Position numbers and translations under genes: made by a program
In this document: positions 1 to 7,553 of the stretch, one piece after another
How the letters are laid out: each line of letters starts with the position of its first letter
Numbering within the stretch: position 1 is the first letter of the stretch
Notes under the pieces: generated by a model
Seen by the model: the letters and a program-made list of their open reading frames with translations, nothing else
The model's database searches: none
What the model was told of the DNA's origin: nothing
Assembly (NCBI GenBank): GCA_945485625.1
Contig: CALYSH010000013.1
Span: 1-13,551, forward strand
Direction of reading: 5' to 3'
Length of the DNA: 13,551 nucleotides
DNA from: an uncultured Lachnospiraceae bacterium
GTDB lineage: Bacteria > Bacillota > Clostridia > Lachnospirales > Lachnospiraceae

Positions 1-149
1 CGGCTTTCGCCGTATGTTGTACCACGAAAAAAGGTTTCTTGGTAAGCAAGCTTCCTCCATGCTGCATTCGCAGACCTTCGGTCTTGCTCATGCACGGCTT
101 TCGCCGTATGTTGTACCACGAAAAAAGGTTTCTTGGTAAGCAAGCTTCC
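1..149. repeat. 94-base-period direct repeat with nested small hairpins, cut by the window edge
   Basis: Bases 1-55 and 95-149 are identical, so the unit repeats with a period of 94; the left copy is cut by the window start and the array may continue. Read on the minus strand, each unit holds several short hairpins with GAA-type loops: ACGGC-GAAA-GCCGT (about 93-106 on the plus strand), AGACC-GAA-GGTCT (about 72-84) and CTGC-GAAT-GCAG (about 62-73). It also holds the arm GAAACC-TTTTTT-CGTGG. The region is non-coding as far as I can see. It lies directly downstream of spoIVB. It resembles dispersed palindromic intergenic repeats, but I cannot check its copy number in the genome. Neither a transposase nor clean target-site duplications are visible. 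Confidence 0.85.
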
Positions 150-174
150 CCGAAACCTTTTTTCGTGGTACAAC
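110..174. repeat. 23-base perfect inverted repeat next to spoIVB
   Basis: Bases 110-132 are the exact reverse complement of 152-174, with a 19-base loop at 133-151 that itself carries AAG/CTT complementarity. The right arm ends 7 bases after the spoIVB stop codon. The left arm belongs to the 94-base direct repeat, while the right arm is a single inverted copy. The matching arm of the outer repeat copy (about 16-38) could pair with the same right arm, giving an alternative fold. Confidence 0.9.
121..163 (-). terminator. Candidate two-way intrinsic terminator after spoIVB
   Basis: On either strand the core reads A6, GGTTTC, a 19-base loop, GAAACC, T6. That is a 6-base-pair stem preceded by an A-tract and followed by a U-tract, the usual form of a symmetrical intrinsic terminator. 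It begins about 20 bases after the spoIVB stop. The U-tract can also pair with the A-tract to extend the hairpin, and the stem is A/U-rich, so its strength is uncertain. It sits inside the longer inverted repeat and may be part of a repeat element rather than a dedicated terminator. Confidence 0.5.
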
Positions 175-181
175 GCATGGC

Positions 182-1480
182 TCAATGCTCAAGCATGTGT
201 TCAATAAATATTCCGTACCCTTTTTTGCAGTCCTGGATGAGGACGTGGGTGACAGCGCCGATGATTTTACCGTCCTGAATGATGGGAGCACCGCTCATCC
301 CCTGCACAATTCCTCCGGTTTTCTTTAAAAGCTCCTCATCCGTCACCTTCAGTTCGATTCCACGATTGATATTGTCATGTTCCAGATGTATGGCAGTGAT
401 TTCCACATCATACATACATGGTTCATCCTCAATGGTACAGATAATTTGTGCCGGTCCTTTTTTTATTTCATGCTTAAAGCCTACCGGCATGGCCTGACTC
501 TTAGATATCCTTTTTCCCTTCTGGTTTAGGTACCCGTATACACCCCTTGCACTGTTTTCATATATATCTCCCAGCATCTTATCCTTGGAATACACAATCA
601 GTCCGGTCATTTCTCCCGGTGCTCCGCTGTGCCCCTTCACCACATCAATTATTTTGGTCTCATACAACGAACCACCCGTAATGTCCATCAGCACACTGGT
701 ATCCACGTCACTGATACCATGACCCAACGCCCCGAAACGACCATTTTGGTCCACAAAGGTCATAGTGCCAATCCCCTGTGCATTGTCTCTTACCCATACA
801 CCGATTTTATACCTTCCGCTCTGATCCTTTATGGGTTGGATTTCTTTCACCAAAACAGCATCCCCCCGAAGAATTTCCAATTTGATTTTCCTTCCCTGAG
901 AAGCCTCCACGCGCTTTATCAGATCATCTTTACTCTGAATTTCCGTTCCGTCCAGTTTCTGAATGTAATCTCCTGTTTTCAACAGATTTTTAGCCGGAGA
1001 ATGTACGGTACCCTGTGTGTCTGTAAAATCACCCACGCCAATTACCAATACCCCTTTGGCTTTCAGATAAATACCTACAGGTTCTCCGCCTGGAATCAGT
1101 TCATAATTCTCTACCACCTGAATGTCTACATTTTTCAGTGGCAGAAATCCAAACAAAAACACCCGCATGGAATATTTATTCAAAGCACCCGTTTTCATGG
1201 TGACGGGACGATTCAAATCTATGGTAATCCGTTCCTTTGGGATATTACTCTCCCCTCCGTTTGCCACATCCATAATACTGCCCGTCGCCGGTATATTCAG
1301 ATGAAAGCTTTGTTCCATGCCTGCTCTGACATAGATTGTAGAAGGAATTCGATGATCCAACTGATAAAGCCCCACCAATGTAAAAATAATACAGGATATT
1401 ACCAACGCAGCGTACATACCATATCGATACAATTTTACCAGCCTGCGTTTATGTTTGAATTGGTTTAATATTACAACCAT
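182..1480 (-). CDS. spoIVB: SpoIVB serine peptidase (stage IV sporulation protein B)
   Basis: SpoIVB is the forespore-secreted S55-family serine peptidase that cleaves SpoIVFA and so lets SpoIVFB activate pro-sigma-K in the mother cell. From the chosen ATG at 1480 the protein has 432 residues, close to the 426 of B. subtilis SpoIVB. It has a basic N-terminus (HKRR), one membrane segment at about 22-40, a PDZ domain at about 135-217, and the peptidase domain. GALGHGI supplies the likely catalytic His (254) and GMSGAPI the likely Ser (396), followed by the conserved GAVTHV stretch. The start is unsure. The frame stays open to a GTG at 1567 (461 aa), and an ATG at 1531 has GAGG 10 bases upstream, whereas 1480 has AGGGG only 3 bases away. 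I prefer 1480 because it puts the membrane anchor near the N-terminus. The gene is separated from recN by a terminator and has its own sporulation-type promoter. Identity is secure; the start is not. Confidence 0.93.
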   Translation of the reverse strand: MVVILNQFKHKRRLVKLYRYGMYAALVISCIIFTLVGLYQLDHRIPSTIYVRAGMEQSFHLNIPATGSIMDVANGGESNIPKERITIDLNRPVTMKTGALNKYSMRVFLFGFLPLKNVDIQVVENYELIPGGEPVGIYLKAKGVLVIGVGDFTDTQGTVHSPAKNLLKTGDYIQKLDGTEIQSKDDLIKRVEASQGRKIKLEILRGDAVLVKEIQPIKDQSGRYKIGVWVRDNAQGIGTMTFVDQNGRFGALGHGISDVDTSVLMDITGGSLYETKIIDVVKGHSGAPGEMTGLIVYSKDKMLGDIYENSARGVYGYLNQKGKRISKSQAMPVGFKHEIKKGPAQIICTIEDEPCMYDVEITAIHLEHDNINRGIELKVTDEELLKKTGGIVQGMSGAPIIQDGKIIGAVTHVLIQDCKKGYGIFIEHMLEH

Positions 1481-1588
1481 ATCCCCCTGTGCCTGTTTCT
1501 TGATCTGATTCTCGCCGCGTTCATCCAACATCCCTGACATACCTCTGCATTCCATGATTTTAGGCACAGTCTCACTGCAACTTTCTCC

Positions 1589-1626
1589 AAAAAGAAAAGA
1601 AGAACACCGAAATCAGTGCCCTTCTT
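1589..1626 (-). terminator. Intrinsic terminator after recN
   Basis: On the minus strand a 13-base-pair stem forms between AAGAAGGGCACTG (1626-1614) and CGGTGTTCTTCTT (1609-1597). It has an ATTT loop and three G-U pairs, and is followed by the U-rich tail TTCTTTTT. It lies 80 bases after the recN stop codon and before spoIVB, so it would end the long upstream operon. Its left arm starts at the last base of a sigma-G-like -10 box. Confidence 0.8.
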
Positions 1627-1654
1627 AGTATGCGATATTTTCAATTTTTTAAAC
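1626..1654 (-). promoter_or_regulatory. Sigma-G-like promoter for spoIVB
   Basis: On the minus strand, CATACTA (1632-1626) matches the B. subtilis sigma-G -10 consensus CATNHTA exactly. GTTTA (1654-1650), 17 bases upstream, matches the -35 consensus GHATR except at one base. spoIVB is known to be transcribed by sigma-F and sigma-G in the B. subtilis forespore, so both position and target fit. The expected transcription start (about 1618-1620) lies inside the left arm of the recN terminator. The call rests on consensus match and context only. Confidence 0.5.
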
Positions 1655-1705
1655 TTCTCATTCACAGAAAATCTTTTAATTGCTCTCCCTTTCCGGAATT
1701 GATTT

Positions 1706-3388
1706 TCATTCTGCTTTATATGCCAATGCCTGTTTTCTCATCTCGGAAGCATTTTCCAAAGCAGCCCGGGTCAATGTATCACTTCCCAGAAGTCTGGCCA
1801 GTTCTTCCAGAGACGCCTGCTCCTTCAAGGGATGAATCTGTGTGGTTGTCACCTGTCCCTCACTATGCTTTTCAATCATATAATGATAATCCGCCATAGC
1901 TGCAATTTGAGGAAGATGGGTGATACACAATACCTGATGCTTCTTTGCAACGCTGTTTAACTGCTCCGATACCTTCCACGCTGTCTTACCACTGATACCC
2001 GCATCAATTTCATCAAATATCAGAGTATCAATATCGTCCTTTCCTGCCAAAACCGTCTTGATGGCCAACATGATCCGGGACAACTCACCACCGCTTGCTA
2101 CCTGGCTTAAGGAGCGGATGGGTTCTCCCGGATTGGTGGAAATCAGGAAGTCCACACTGTCCATACCATTTTCCTGCGGATGTTCCAGCCCGGTTACCTC
2201 AACGGTAAACTCAACCGTCAGAAAATTCAATGCAACCATTGCTTCCTTCAGTTTTTCAGCAAGGATTACAGCATTTTTCTTTCTCAGTCCGGTGAGTTTA
2301 TCACAGGCCTTTCTATATATTTCCCATGCATTCTGCGTATCCTTCTTCAACTGTTCCAGATAGCAATCATAATCTGCCAGTTTCTCCAATTGCAATCTTC
2401 TGGATTCTCCGTAGGCAATCACGTCCTCCAGTCTGCGCCCGTATTTTCCCTTCAGTCGGTTCAGTTCATTCAATCGGGTCTCAATTCTCTGAAAATCCTC
2501 CTGATCAAACTCACATTCATCCAGATACGACTCCAAATCCCTATTATAATCTGCCAGCAAATCATCCACTTCTCTCAGTTGTTCTGACAGCTGGCCAATC
2601 CTGTCATCATAAGCGATTACTCCGGACAATGCTTTTAATGCTCTGCTGAGAAGACTTCCCGCTCCTTCCGGTGAATCATTGGATGTATAACGAAGGCTCT
2701 CTGACAAGCCTTGCGTAATACGTCCCGCATTGTTCATCCGGCGGTACTCCTGCTCCAGCTCCTCATCCTCTCCCGGAAGCAATTTCGCTTCCGAAATCTC
2801 GTTATACTCAAATTGGCAGAAATCCAGTTCCTTTGCTCTGGCTGCCTCGTCCAGCGTTTCTTCCTCCAATTTTTTCTGAAGATCCCGATATGCTCTGTAG
2901 CTTTCCTTCACTTCCTCCGCCAAAGGAAAATAAGCATCTGCGCAGAAGGCATCCAAAATACCCAGATAATTCTTTTTTTGAAGCAGGGACTGATGCTCAT
3001 GCTGACCGTGAATATCAATCAGAACCTCCGCCAGCTCCTTTACCTGCTTTGCAGTCACCGTCTCTCCATTGATACGAAAAGAGCTCTTTGAGGGTTGCAT
3101 CTTCCGACAAAGCAGCACCGTTCCATCCTCATTTTCTTCCAAATCCATTTCCTGAAGCTTCTGCCAAACCTTAGGATTCCCCGAAAAAGTCAATTCTACC
3201 AACGCACTGTCCGCTCCGGTGCGAAGCATTTCTTTATCAAATTTTCCACCCAGGGCCAGATTAATGGAACCAATCAACACGGATTTTCCGGCTCCGGTTT
3301 CTCCGGTCAGAATATTCAATCCTTCCTGAAATTCCAACTCCGCTTCTTCAATCAGCGCAAGATTTTTTACATGTAAGCTTTGTAACAT
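1706..3388 (-). CDS. recN: DNA repair protein RecN
   Basis: RecN is an SMC-like ATPase that acts early in double-strand break repair, on the nucleoid. The 560-residue length is close to that of B. subtilis RecN (576). Visible motifs, in order, are Walker A GETGAGKS (29-36), the DIHGQHEHQ stretch typical of RecN (125-133), a long charged coiled-coil region broken by a hinge (about 155-400), the ABC signature SQVASGGELS (428-437), Walker B with DEIDAG (459-464) and the CITHLPQIA switch-region motif (488-496). The ATG at 3388 has the ribosome site GAGAGGAGAG about 8 bases upstream, and the N-terminus MLQSLHVKNLALI is typical of the family. It follows argR by 70 bases, a pairing conserved in Firmicutes, and is the last gene before a strong terminator. 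I see no LexA-type operator upstream. Confidence 0.98.
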   Translation of the reverse strand: MLQSLHVKNLALIEEAELEFQEGLNILTGETGAGKSVLIGSINLALGGKFDKEMLRTGADSALVELTFSGNPKVWQKLQEMDLEENEDGTVLLCRKMQPSKSSFRINGETVTAKQVKELAEVLIDIHGQHEHQSLLQKKNYLGILDAFCADAYFPLAEEVKESYRAYRDLQKKLEEETLDEAARAKELDFCQFEYNEISEAKLLPGEDEELEQEYRRMNNAGRITQGLSESLRYTSNDSPEGAGSLLSRALKALSGVIAYDDRIGQLSEQLREVDDLLADYNRDLESYLDECEFDQEDFQRIETRLNELNRLKGKYGRRLEDVIAYGESRRLQLEKLADYDCYLEQLKKDTQNAWEIYRKACDKLTGLRKKNAVILAEKLKEAMVALNFLTVEFTVEVTGLEHPQENGMDSVDFLISTNPGEPIRSLSQVASGGELSRIMLAIKTVLAGKDDIDTLIFDEIDAGISGKTAWKVSEQLNSVAKKHQVLCITHLPQIAAMADYHYMIEKHSEGQVTTTQIHPLKEQASLEELARLLGSDTLTRAALENASEMRKQALAYKAE

Positions 3389-3406
3389 CGTACATCTCTC
3401 CTCTCA

Positions 3407-3424
3407 AACTTGCGCCCACAAGTT
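3407..3424 (-). promoter_or_regulatory. Small hairpin just before the recN ribosome site
   Basis: On the minus strand AACTTG and CAAGTT form a perfect 6-base inverted repeat around a TGGGCG loop, directly before the GAGAGGAGAG ribosome site of recN. It is not followed by a U-tract, so it is not an intrinsic terminator. It could shape translation or RNA processing in the argR-recN gap, or be chance. The rest of the 70-base gap holds no clear promoter. Confidence 0.3.
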
Positions 3425-3458
3425 CGTTTTCTCTTCTCCGCTTTTTTAAAACAACCTG

Positions 3459-3908
3459 TTATCTATCCAACAAGCCCTTGATACGCTCCATCAAACGCTG
3501 GGTATCCGAAACGGTACGTACCGCTGCCATAATGGTATCATCCCCGGCAATACATCCCACAATCTCCGGAAAACCCATGGATTCCAATGCCGCAGCTACT
3601 GCCATAGCCATGCCGGACACAGTCTTAATAACCAGGATATTCTGTGCCATATCCATGGAGGCGAAGCCATCCCGGAGAACCCGAATATATTTATCGCCTA
3701 ACTGGGCATCCTCCTTTACCAGCATCACATATTTTAACTTTGTTCCCTCAGACATTTTGGTCAGCTTCAATTCCCTGATATCTCTGGAAACCGTAGCCTG
3801 GGTAACATCATAGCCTTCTGCTTTCAGATACCCTGCCAGCTCCTCCTGGGTTTCCACATCATACTTTTCTATAATTTCTATGATTTTCTTATGTCTGTTT
3901 TTCTTCAT
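3459..3908 (-). CDS. argR: Arginine repressor ArgR
   Basis: ArgR (AhrC in Bacillus) is a hexameric, arginine-responsive repressor of arginine biosynthesis genes that activates catabolism in some species. The 149-residue protein has the N-terminal winged helix-turn-helix with the recognition stretch TQATVSRDIRELKLTK (36-51), and the C-terminal oligomerisation and arginine-binding domain with the conserved AGDDTI (121-126). I chose the ATG at 3908 because AGGGG lies 6 bases upstream and the protein then starts MKKNRHKKI, as is usual. An in-frame ATG at 3914 would add two residues but sits directly against that ribosome site. It starts 19 bases after nadK ends. I see no convincing ARG box within the window, so its targets probably lie elsewhere. 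Confidence 0.97.
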   Translation of the reverse strand: MKKNRHKKIIEIIEKYDVETQEELAGYLKAEGYDVTQATVSRDIRELKLTKMSEGTKLKYVMLVKEDAQLGDKYIRVLRDGFASMDMAQNILVIKTVSGMAMAVAAALESMGFPEIVGCIAGDDTIMAAVRTVSDTQRLMERIKGLLDR

Positions 3909-3927
3909 AAACATCCCCTGCAGTCAA

Positions 3928-4755
3928 TCACTCACTCATTTTTCTGTTTAACACATCCAGAAAGCTCTCCTGATTCATCAAAATAAATTCCGCACATTGC
4001 TCTGATTTCCGAATCCGGATTCGCTCCCCTGTAGTTATATAAGCTGATGTCACACCATCAAAGCTGGCACTGACACGCTGCATCTGTCCGTCTCTCCCCT
4101 CCGGGATTTCAATCTCTATCACATCCTCCGAAGAAAAGATAATACTTCTCTGATTCAGGGTATGTGGGCAAATCGGCGTCAGCATCAAAAGCTTTGCTCC
4201 CGGTGCAATCAGGGGGCCTCCTGCTGACAGACTGTAGCCGGTGGAGCCGGTGGGCGTGGTAACAATCACTCCGTCCGCCTGATATTGATGAAGGAATCTG
4301 CCATTTACATAAATATTTAACTTTAACATCTGTAGCGGACCGTTTCGAGTGATAACAATATCATTTAAGGCAAAGCCCTCCCGCACGGAACCATCCGCAA
4401 ACACAGCCTGTCCCTGAAGCATCATGCGCTCTTCTCTGGTGTAATCTCCTGCAATCAGACGGTCAAGTGCTTCTTCTATTCCGGCAGGCTCAATCTGTGC
4501 CAAAAAGCCAAGGGTTCCCAAATTGATACCAATCAAAGGAATAGGTTCTGTTTTGGTTTCCCGGACTGCCTGAAGCACCGTGCCATCCCCGCCCAAAACC
4601 AGCATAGCATCCATATGTACCGGTATTTCTCCGGATTTCAATTCGGAAAACAGCGTCACCTGCTGTCCCTTTTCTTCCAAAAGGCGCTTTACCTCTCCGG
4701 TAATCTGATATTCCTTATCCTTCATCTGATTGGTATAAATCAAAAAATGTTTCAT
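3928..4755 (-). CDS. nadK: NAD kinase
   Basis: NadK (PpnK) phosphorylates NAD to NADP in the cytoplasm. The 275-residue protein has the family fold markers in order: GGDGT (55-59), which contains the catalytic Asp; NLGTLGFL (78-85); NDIV (131-134); and the long NAD-binding segment from DGVIVTTPTGSTGYS (161-175) to AGGP, followed by TPICPHTL (193-200). The ATG at 4755 has a TAGGAG ribosome site about 9 bases upstream and lies 18 bases after the tlyA stop. Placement between tlyA and argR is common in Clostridia but differs from B. subtilis, where NAD kinase genes lie elsewhere. NADPH need in isoprenoid synthesis is a possible reason for the linkage, but that is inference. Confidence 0.97.
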   Translation of the reverse strand: MKHFLIYTNQMKDKEYQITGEVKRLLEEKGQQVTLFSELKSGEIPVHMDAMLVLGGDGTVLQAVRETKTEPIPLIGINLGTLGFLAQIEPAGIEEALDRLIAGDYTREERMMLQGQAVFADGSVREGFALNDIVITRNGPLQMLKLNIYVNGRFLHQYQADGVIVTTPTGSTGYSLSAGGPLIAPGAKLLMLTPICPHTLNQRSIIFSSEDVIEIEIPEGRDGQMQRVSASFDGVTSAYITTGERIRIRKSEQCAEFILMNQESFLDVLNRKMSE

Positions 4756-4773
4756 GTTATCAGCTCCTAAATC

Positions 4774-5655
4774 CTACAGGCTGTGGGATTCCTCTACAAT
4801 TTCCCGAATCTTCTTCTGCCACTGCTCCTCCTGTGACAATCCGCTTTTTTGCGCAATCACATCGTTTAACAGAAGCTCAGCATCCCTTTCACCAAGCTCC
4901 TTCTGCTTCTCATCGGGTTCCGCCTCCTTGCACAGATGCAGAAGATATTCAATATTCCCTTCCGGTCCCTTAATCGGAGAATAATCCAGATGAAGAACTG
5001 AAAAACCAATCAAGTGTGCAAAGTCCACAATTTTGGCAATGACTTCCTCATGCACCTCCGGTTCTCTGACCACACCATTCTTTCCAACCTTTTCTTTTCC
5101 GGCCTCAAACTGAGGCTTCACCAGGCACACCATTTCCGCACCGATTCGCAGCAGATTTCTGGCCGGAATCAAAATCTTTGTCAAAGAGATGAAGGATACA
5201 TCCACGCTTGCAAAATCCAGGTCATCCTGAATGTCCTCCCGCACCATATATCGGAAGTTTGTCTGTTCCATGCACACCACACGTTCATCGTTCCGAAGCT
5301 TCCATGCCAACTGACCATGCCCTACATCCACAGAGTAAACCTTTGATGCGCCGTTTTGCAGCATACAATCCGTAAAGCCGCCGGTGGATGCACCAATATC
5401 CATACACACCTTGTCATTCAGTTTCAGATTCCATTGATTCATTGCCTTCTCCAGCTTAAGCCCCCCACGGCTAACATAGCGCAGACTGCTTCCCCTGACC
5501 TCCAGCTGAATTTTGCTTTCATCAAAGCCGGTACCGGCCTTATCTTCCTTTTGCCCGTTCACATACACATTCCCGGACATTATGATGGCCTTTGCCTTCT
5601 CTCTGGAGGGTGCATAGCCCTGATTTACCAAAATCACATCCAAACGTTCTTTCAT
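4774..5655 (-). CDS. tlyA: TlyA-family rRNA 2'-O-methyltransferase
   Basis: TlyA proteins (YqxC in Bacillus) are SAM-dependent methyltransferases that make 2'-O-methylcytidine in rRNA; some are also called hemolysins, a label now considered doubtful. An N-terminal S4 RNA-binding domain (about 1-60) is followed by YVSRGGLKLEKA, then a Rossmann methyltransferase domain with the SAM motif DIGASTGGFTD (86-96). Residues matching the FtsJ-type K-D-K-E tetrad are K67, D152 (VDVSFISL), K180 (LVKPQFEAGKEK) and E236 (GPEGNIEYLLHL). I chose the ATG at 5655 (293 aa) because family members usually start MKERLDV. A GTG at 5667 would overlap the dxs stop by 8 bases. No good ribosome site is visible, so translation may depend on coupling to dxs, which ends 4 bases upstream. 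The exact rRNA target is not deducible. Confidence 0.94.
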   Translation of the reverse strand: MKERLDVILVNQGYAPSREKAKAIIMSGNVYVNGQKEDKAGTGFDESKIQLEVRGSSLRYVSRGGLKLEKAMNQWNLKLNDKVCMDIGASTGGFTDCMLQNGASKVYSVDVGHGQLAWKLRNDERVVCMEQTNFRYMVREDIQDDLDFASVDVSFISLTKILIPARNLLRIGAEMVCLVKPQFEAGKEKVGKNGVVREPEVHEEVIAKIVDFAHLIGFSVLHLDYSPIKGPEGNIEYLLHLCKEAEPDEKQKELGERDAELLLNDVIAQKSGLSQEEQWQKKIREIVEESHSL

Positions 5656-5659
5656 ATAT

Positions 5660-7519
5660 CTACTCACTCAATTTATTCTGAATACGTTTTACAATACTCT
5701 CTGCATCCAGGCCGATTTCCTGCTTTAATATTTCTACATTTCCGTGCTCTACATAAGCATCCGGAATACTGATATTCAGGTATTTATTCCGGCAGCCGTG
5801 TGCATTCATACAGGAAAGCACCTTCTCTCCATAGCCGCCGCATTCCACATTTTCTTCCAATGTAACGATCAATTCATGCCCTTCACATGCGTCCAATACA
5901 GCATCCTCATCTATGGGCTTTACAAATCTGGCATTCACCAGGCTCACAGAGTGCCCCATTTCCTTCAAACGAGCACGAACCTTTTCTGCTTCCCGGACCA
6001 TACTGCCTAAGGCAAAGAGCACGATCTCCTTTTCACGGTAAATCCATTCTGCTTTTCCCAGCTCCACTACAGCCCGGTATTCTTCCAGACCATCATATGC
6101 ATTTCCTCTGGGGTAACGAATGGCAATGGGGGCACCAAAATTCACCGCAAACTTCAGCATATCGGAAAGCTCCCATTTATTCTTGGGTGCACAGATATGC
6201 ATATTGGGGATGCCCGAAAGATACGTCAGATCAAAAATGCCCTGATGGGTTTCCCCGTCGCTGCCCACAATACCTGCTCTGTCAATGGCAAAAACCACAG
6301 GAAGGTTCTGAATGCATACATCATGAAGAATCTGGTCATATGCTCTCTGCAAAAAAGAAGAATACACTGCAACAACGGGCTTTAATCCTCCGGCCGCAAG
6401 ACCTGCAGCAAAGGTCACAGCATGCTCCTCCGCTATTCCCACATCAAAGAAGCGATCCGGGTACATATTGTGGAAACGTTTCAAACCGGTTCCATCCGGC
6501 ATGGCTGCCGTAATTGCCACTACCTTTTCGTCCCGCTGACCAAGCTTACACATCACTGTGGAAAAAATATCCGTGTAGTTGGCTGTCTTTCTGGGATTCC
6601 TTGGAAGACCGGTTTCCACATCAAAGGGCTCCGTTCCGTGAAATCTGGCCGGATGTCTCTCGGCCGGGGCGAACCCCTTCCCTTTTTGTGTAATCACATG
6701 AACCAGTACTGCCCCTTCTACTCTCTGCGCCTCATGAAACACCTTAATCATCTTACCGATATTATGTCCATCCACCGGGCCAAGGTAGGTAATTCCCATA
6801 TCCTCAAAAAACATACCCGGAATTACCAGGGATTTAAAGCTGCTCTTCACCCTTCGAATACCGGTTACCAATCCGTCTCCTCCGGGTTTATCCTTAAGCG
6901 CATTGTAGATTCCTTCCTTCAAATCCAGATAACCGGAGGTGGTTCGAATATTATTCAAATAGCTGGACACACCACCTACATTCTCGGAAATAGACATATT
7001 GTTATCGTTCAATACAATAATAAAATTTGTAGTAAGCTTGGAAGCATTGTTTAACGCCTCATATGCCATTCCGCCGGTCAAAGAGCCGTCACCTATTACA
7101 GAAACAATGGTATTGTCCCCGCCGGTAATATCCCTGGCCTTTACCAGACCCAGTCCTGCGGAAATAGAAGTGGAACTATGTCCGGTATCAAAAGCATCGT
7201 AATCACTTTCACGCCTTTTGGGGAATCCGCTCATTCCATGGAATTGACGAAGTTCGTCAAATCCATCCTTTCTCCCGGTTAATATTTTGTGCGTATAGGA
7301 CTGATGTCCCACATCCCAGATAATTTTATCCTCCGGAAGATTAAAAGCCAGATGAAGAGCCATGGTAAGTTCAACCGTTCCCAGATTTGAACCCAGATGT
7401 CCTCCTGTCACACTGATTTTTTCAATTAAAAACTGACGGATTTCATCCGCTAAGGCCTGATAATCCTTTTTATCTATCTGCTTGATATCGTTTGCTGCAT
7501 TTATTCTTTCCAACAACAT
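5660..7519 (-). CDS. dxs: 1-deoxy-D-xylulose-5-phosphate synthase
   Basis: Dxs condenses pyruvate and glyceraldehyde 3-phosphate, using thiamine diphosphate, in the first step of the MEP isoprenoid pathway; its product also feeds thiamine and pyridoxal synthesis. The 619-residue protein has the N-terminal GGHLGSNLG (39-47), the DTGHSSTSIS stretch (111-120), and the thiamine diphosphate/magnesium motif from GDGSLTGG (143-150) to NDNNMS (171-176). The transketolase-type pyrimidine domain with DRAGIVGSDGETHQG follows, then the C-terminal transketolase domain. The ATG at 7519 has an AGAGG ribosome site 7 bases upstream. It follows ispA by 34 bases, placing the first MEP enzyme beside the prenyl synthase, as in many Firmicutes. 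All expected motifs are present. Confidence 0.98.
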   Translation of the reverse strand: MLLERINAANDIKQIDKKDYQALADEIRQFLIEKISVTGGHLGSNLGTVELTMALHLAFNLPEDKIIWDVGHQSYTHKILTGRKDGFDELRQFHGMSGFPKRRESDYDAFDTGHSSTSISAGLGLVKARDITGGDNTIVSVIGDGSLTGGMAYEALNNASKLTTNFIIVLNDNNMSISENVGGVSSYLNNIRTTSGYLDLKEGIYNALKDKPGGDGLVTGIRRVKSSFKSLVIPGMFFEDMGITYLGPVDGHNIGKMIKVFHEAQRVEGAVLVHVITQKGKGFAPAERHPARFHGTEPFDVETGLPRNPRKTANYTDIFSTVMCKLGQRDEKVVAITAAMPDGTGLKRFHNMYPDRFFDVGIAEEHAVTFAAGLAAGGLKPVVAVYSSFLQRAYDQILHDVCIQNLPVVFAIDRAGIVGSDGETHQGIFDLTYLSGIPNMHICAPKNKWELSDMLKFAVNFGAPIAIRYPRGNAYDGLEEYRAVVELGKAEWIYREKEIVLFALGSMVREAEKVRARLKEMGHSVSLVNARFVKPIDEDAVLDACEGHELIVTLEENVECGGYGEKVLSCMNAHGCRNKYLNISIPDAYVEHGNVEILKQEIGLDAESIVKRIQNKLSE

Positions 7520-7553
7520 AAGCCAACCTCTGCCTCGCTTTATCCGAAAGCAC

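Noticed and set aside
1..149. CRISPR-like array at the left edge
   Set aside because: There are only two copies, the repeat is 55 bases or longer, the in-between sequence is itself made of hairpins, and no cas gene is visible. It fits a structured intergenic repeat better.
88..291. 67-residue minus-strand open frame running from spoIVB into the repeat
   Set aside because: It overlaps the 3' end of spoIVB in another frame, has no family resemblance, and its end is simply the translated repeat.
629..1468. 279-residue plus-strand open frame
   Set aside because: It is wholly antisense to spoIVB, which has clear domain and active-site motifs; composition is typical of a shadow frame (rich in His, Ile, Phe).
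3413..3430. LexA (Cheo-type) box before recN
   Set aside because: Only one half-site (CGAAC) is present on the minus strand; the matching GTTCG half at the right spacing is absent.
3430..3458. Sigma-A promoter or terminator in the argR-recN gap
   Set aside because: The T- and A-runs (TTTTAAAAAA) lack a G/C stem for a terminator, and no -35/-10 pair with good matches and spacing is present.
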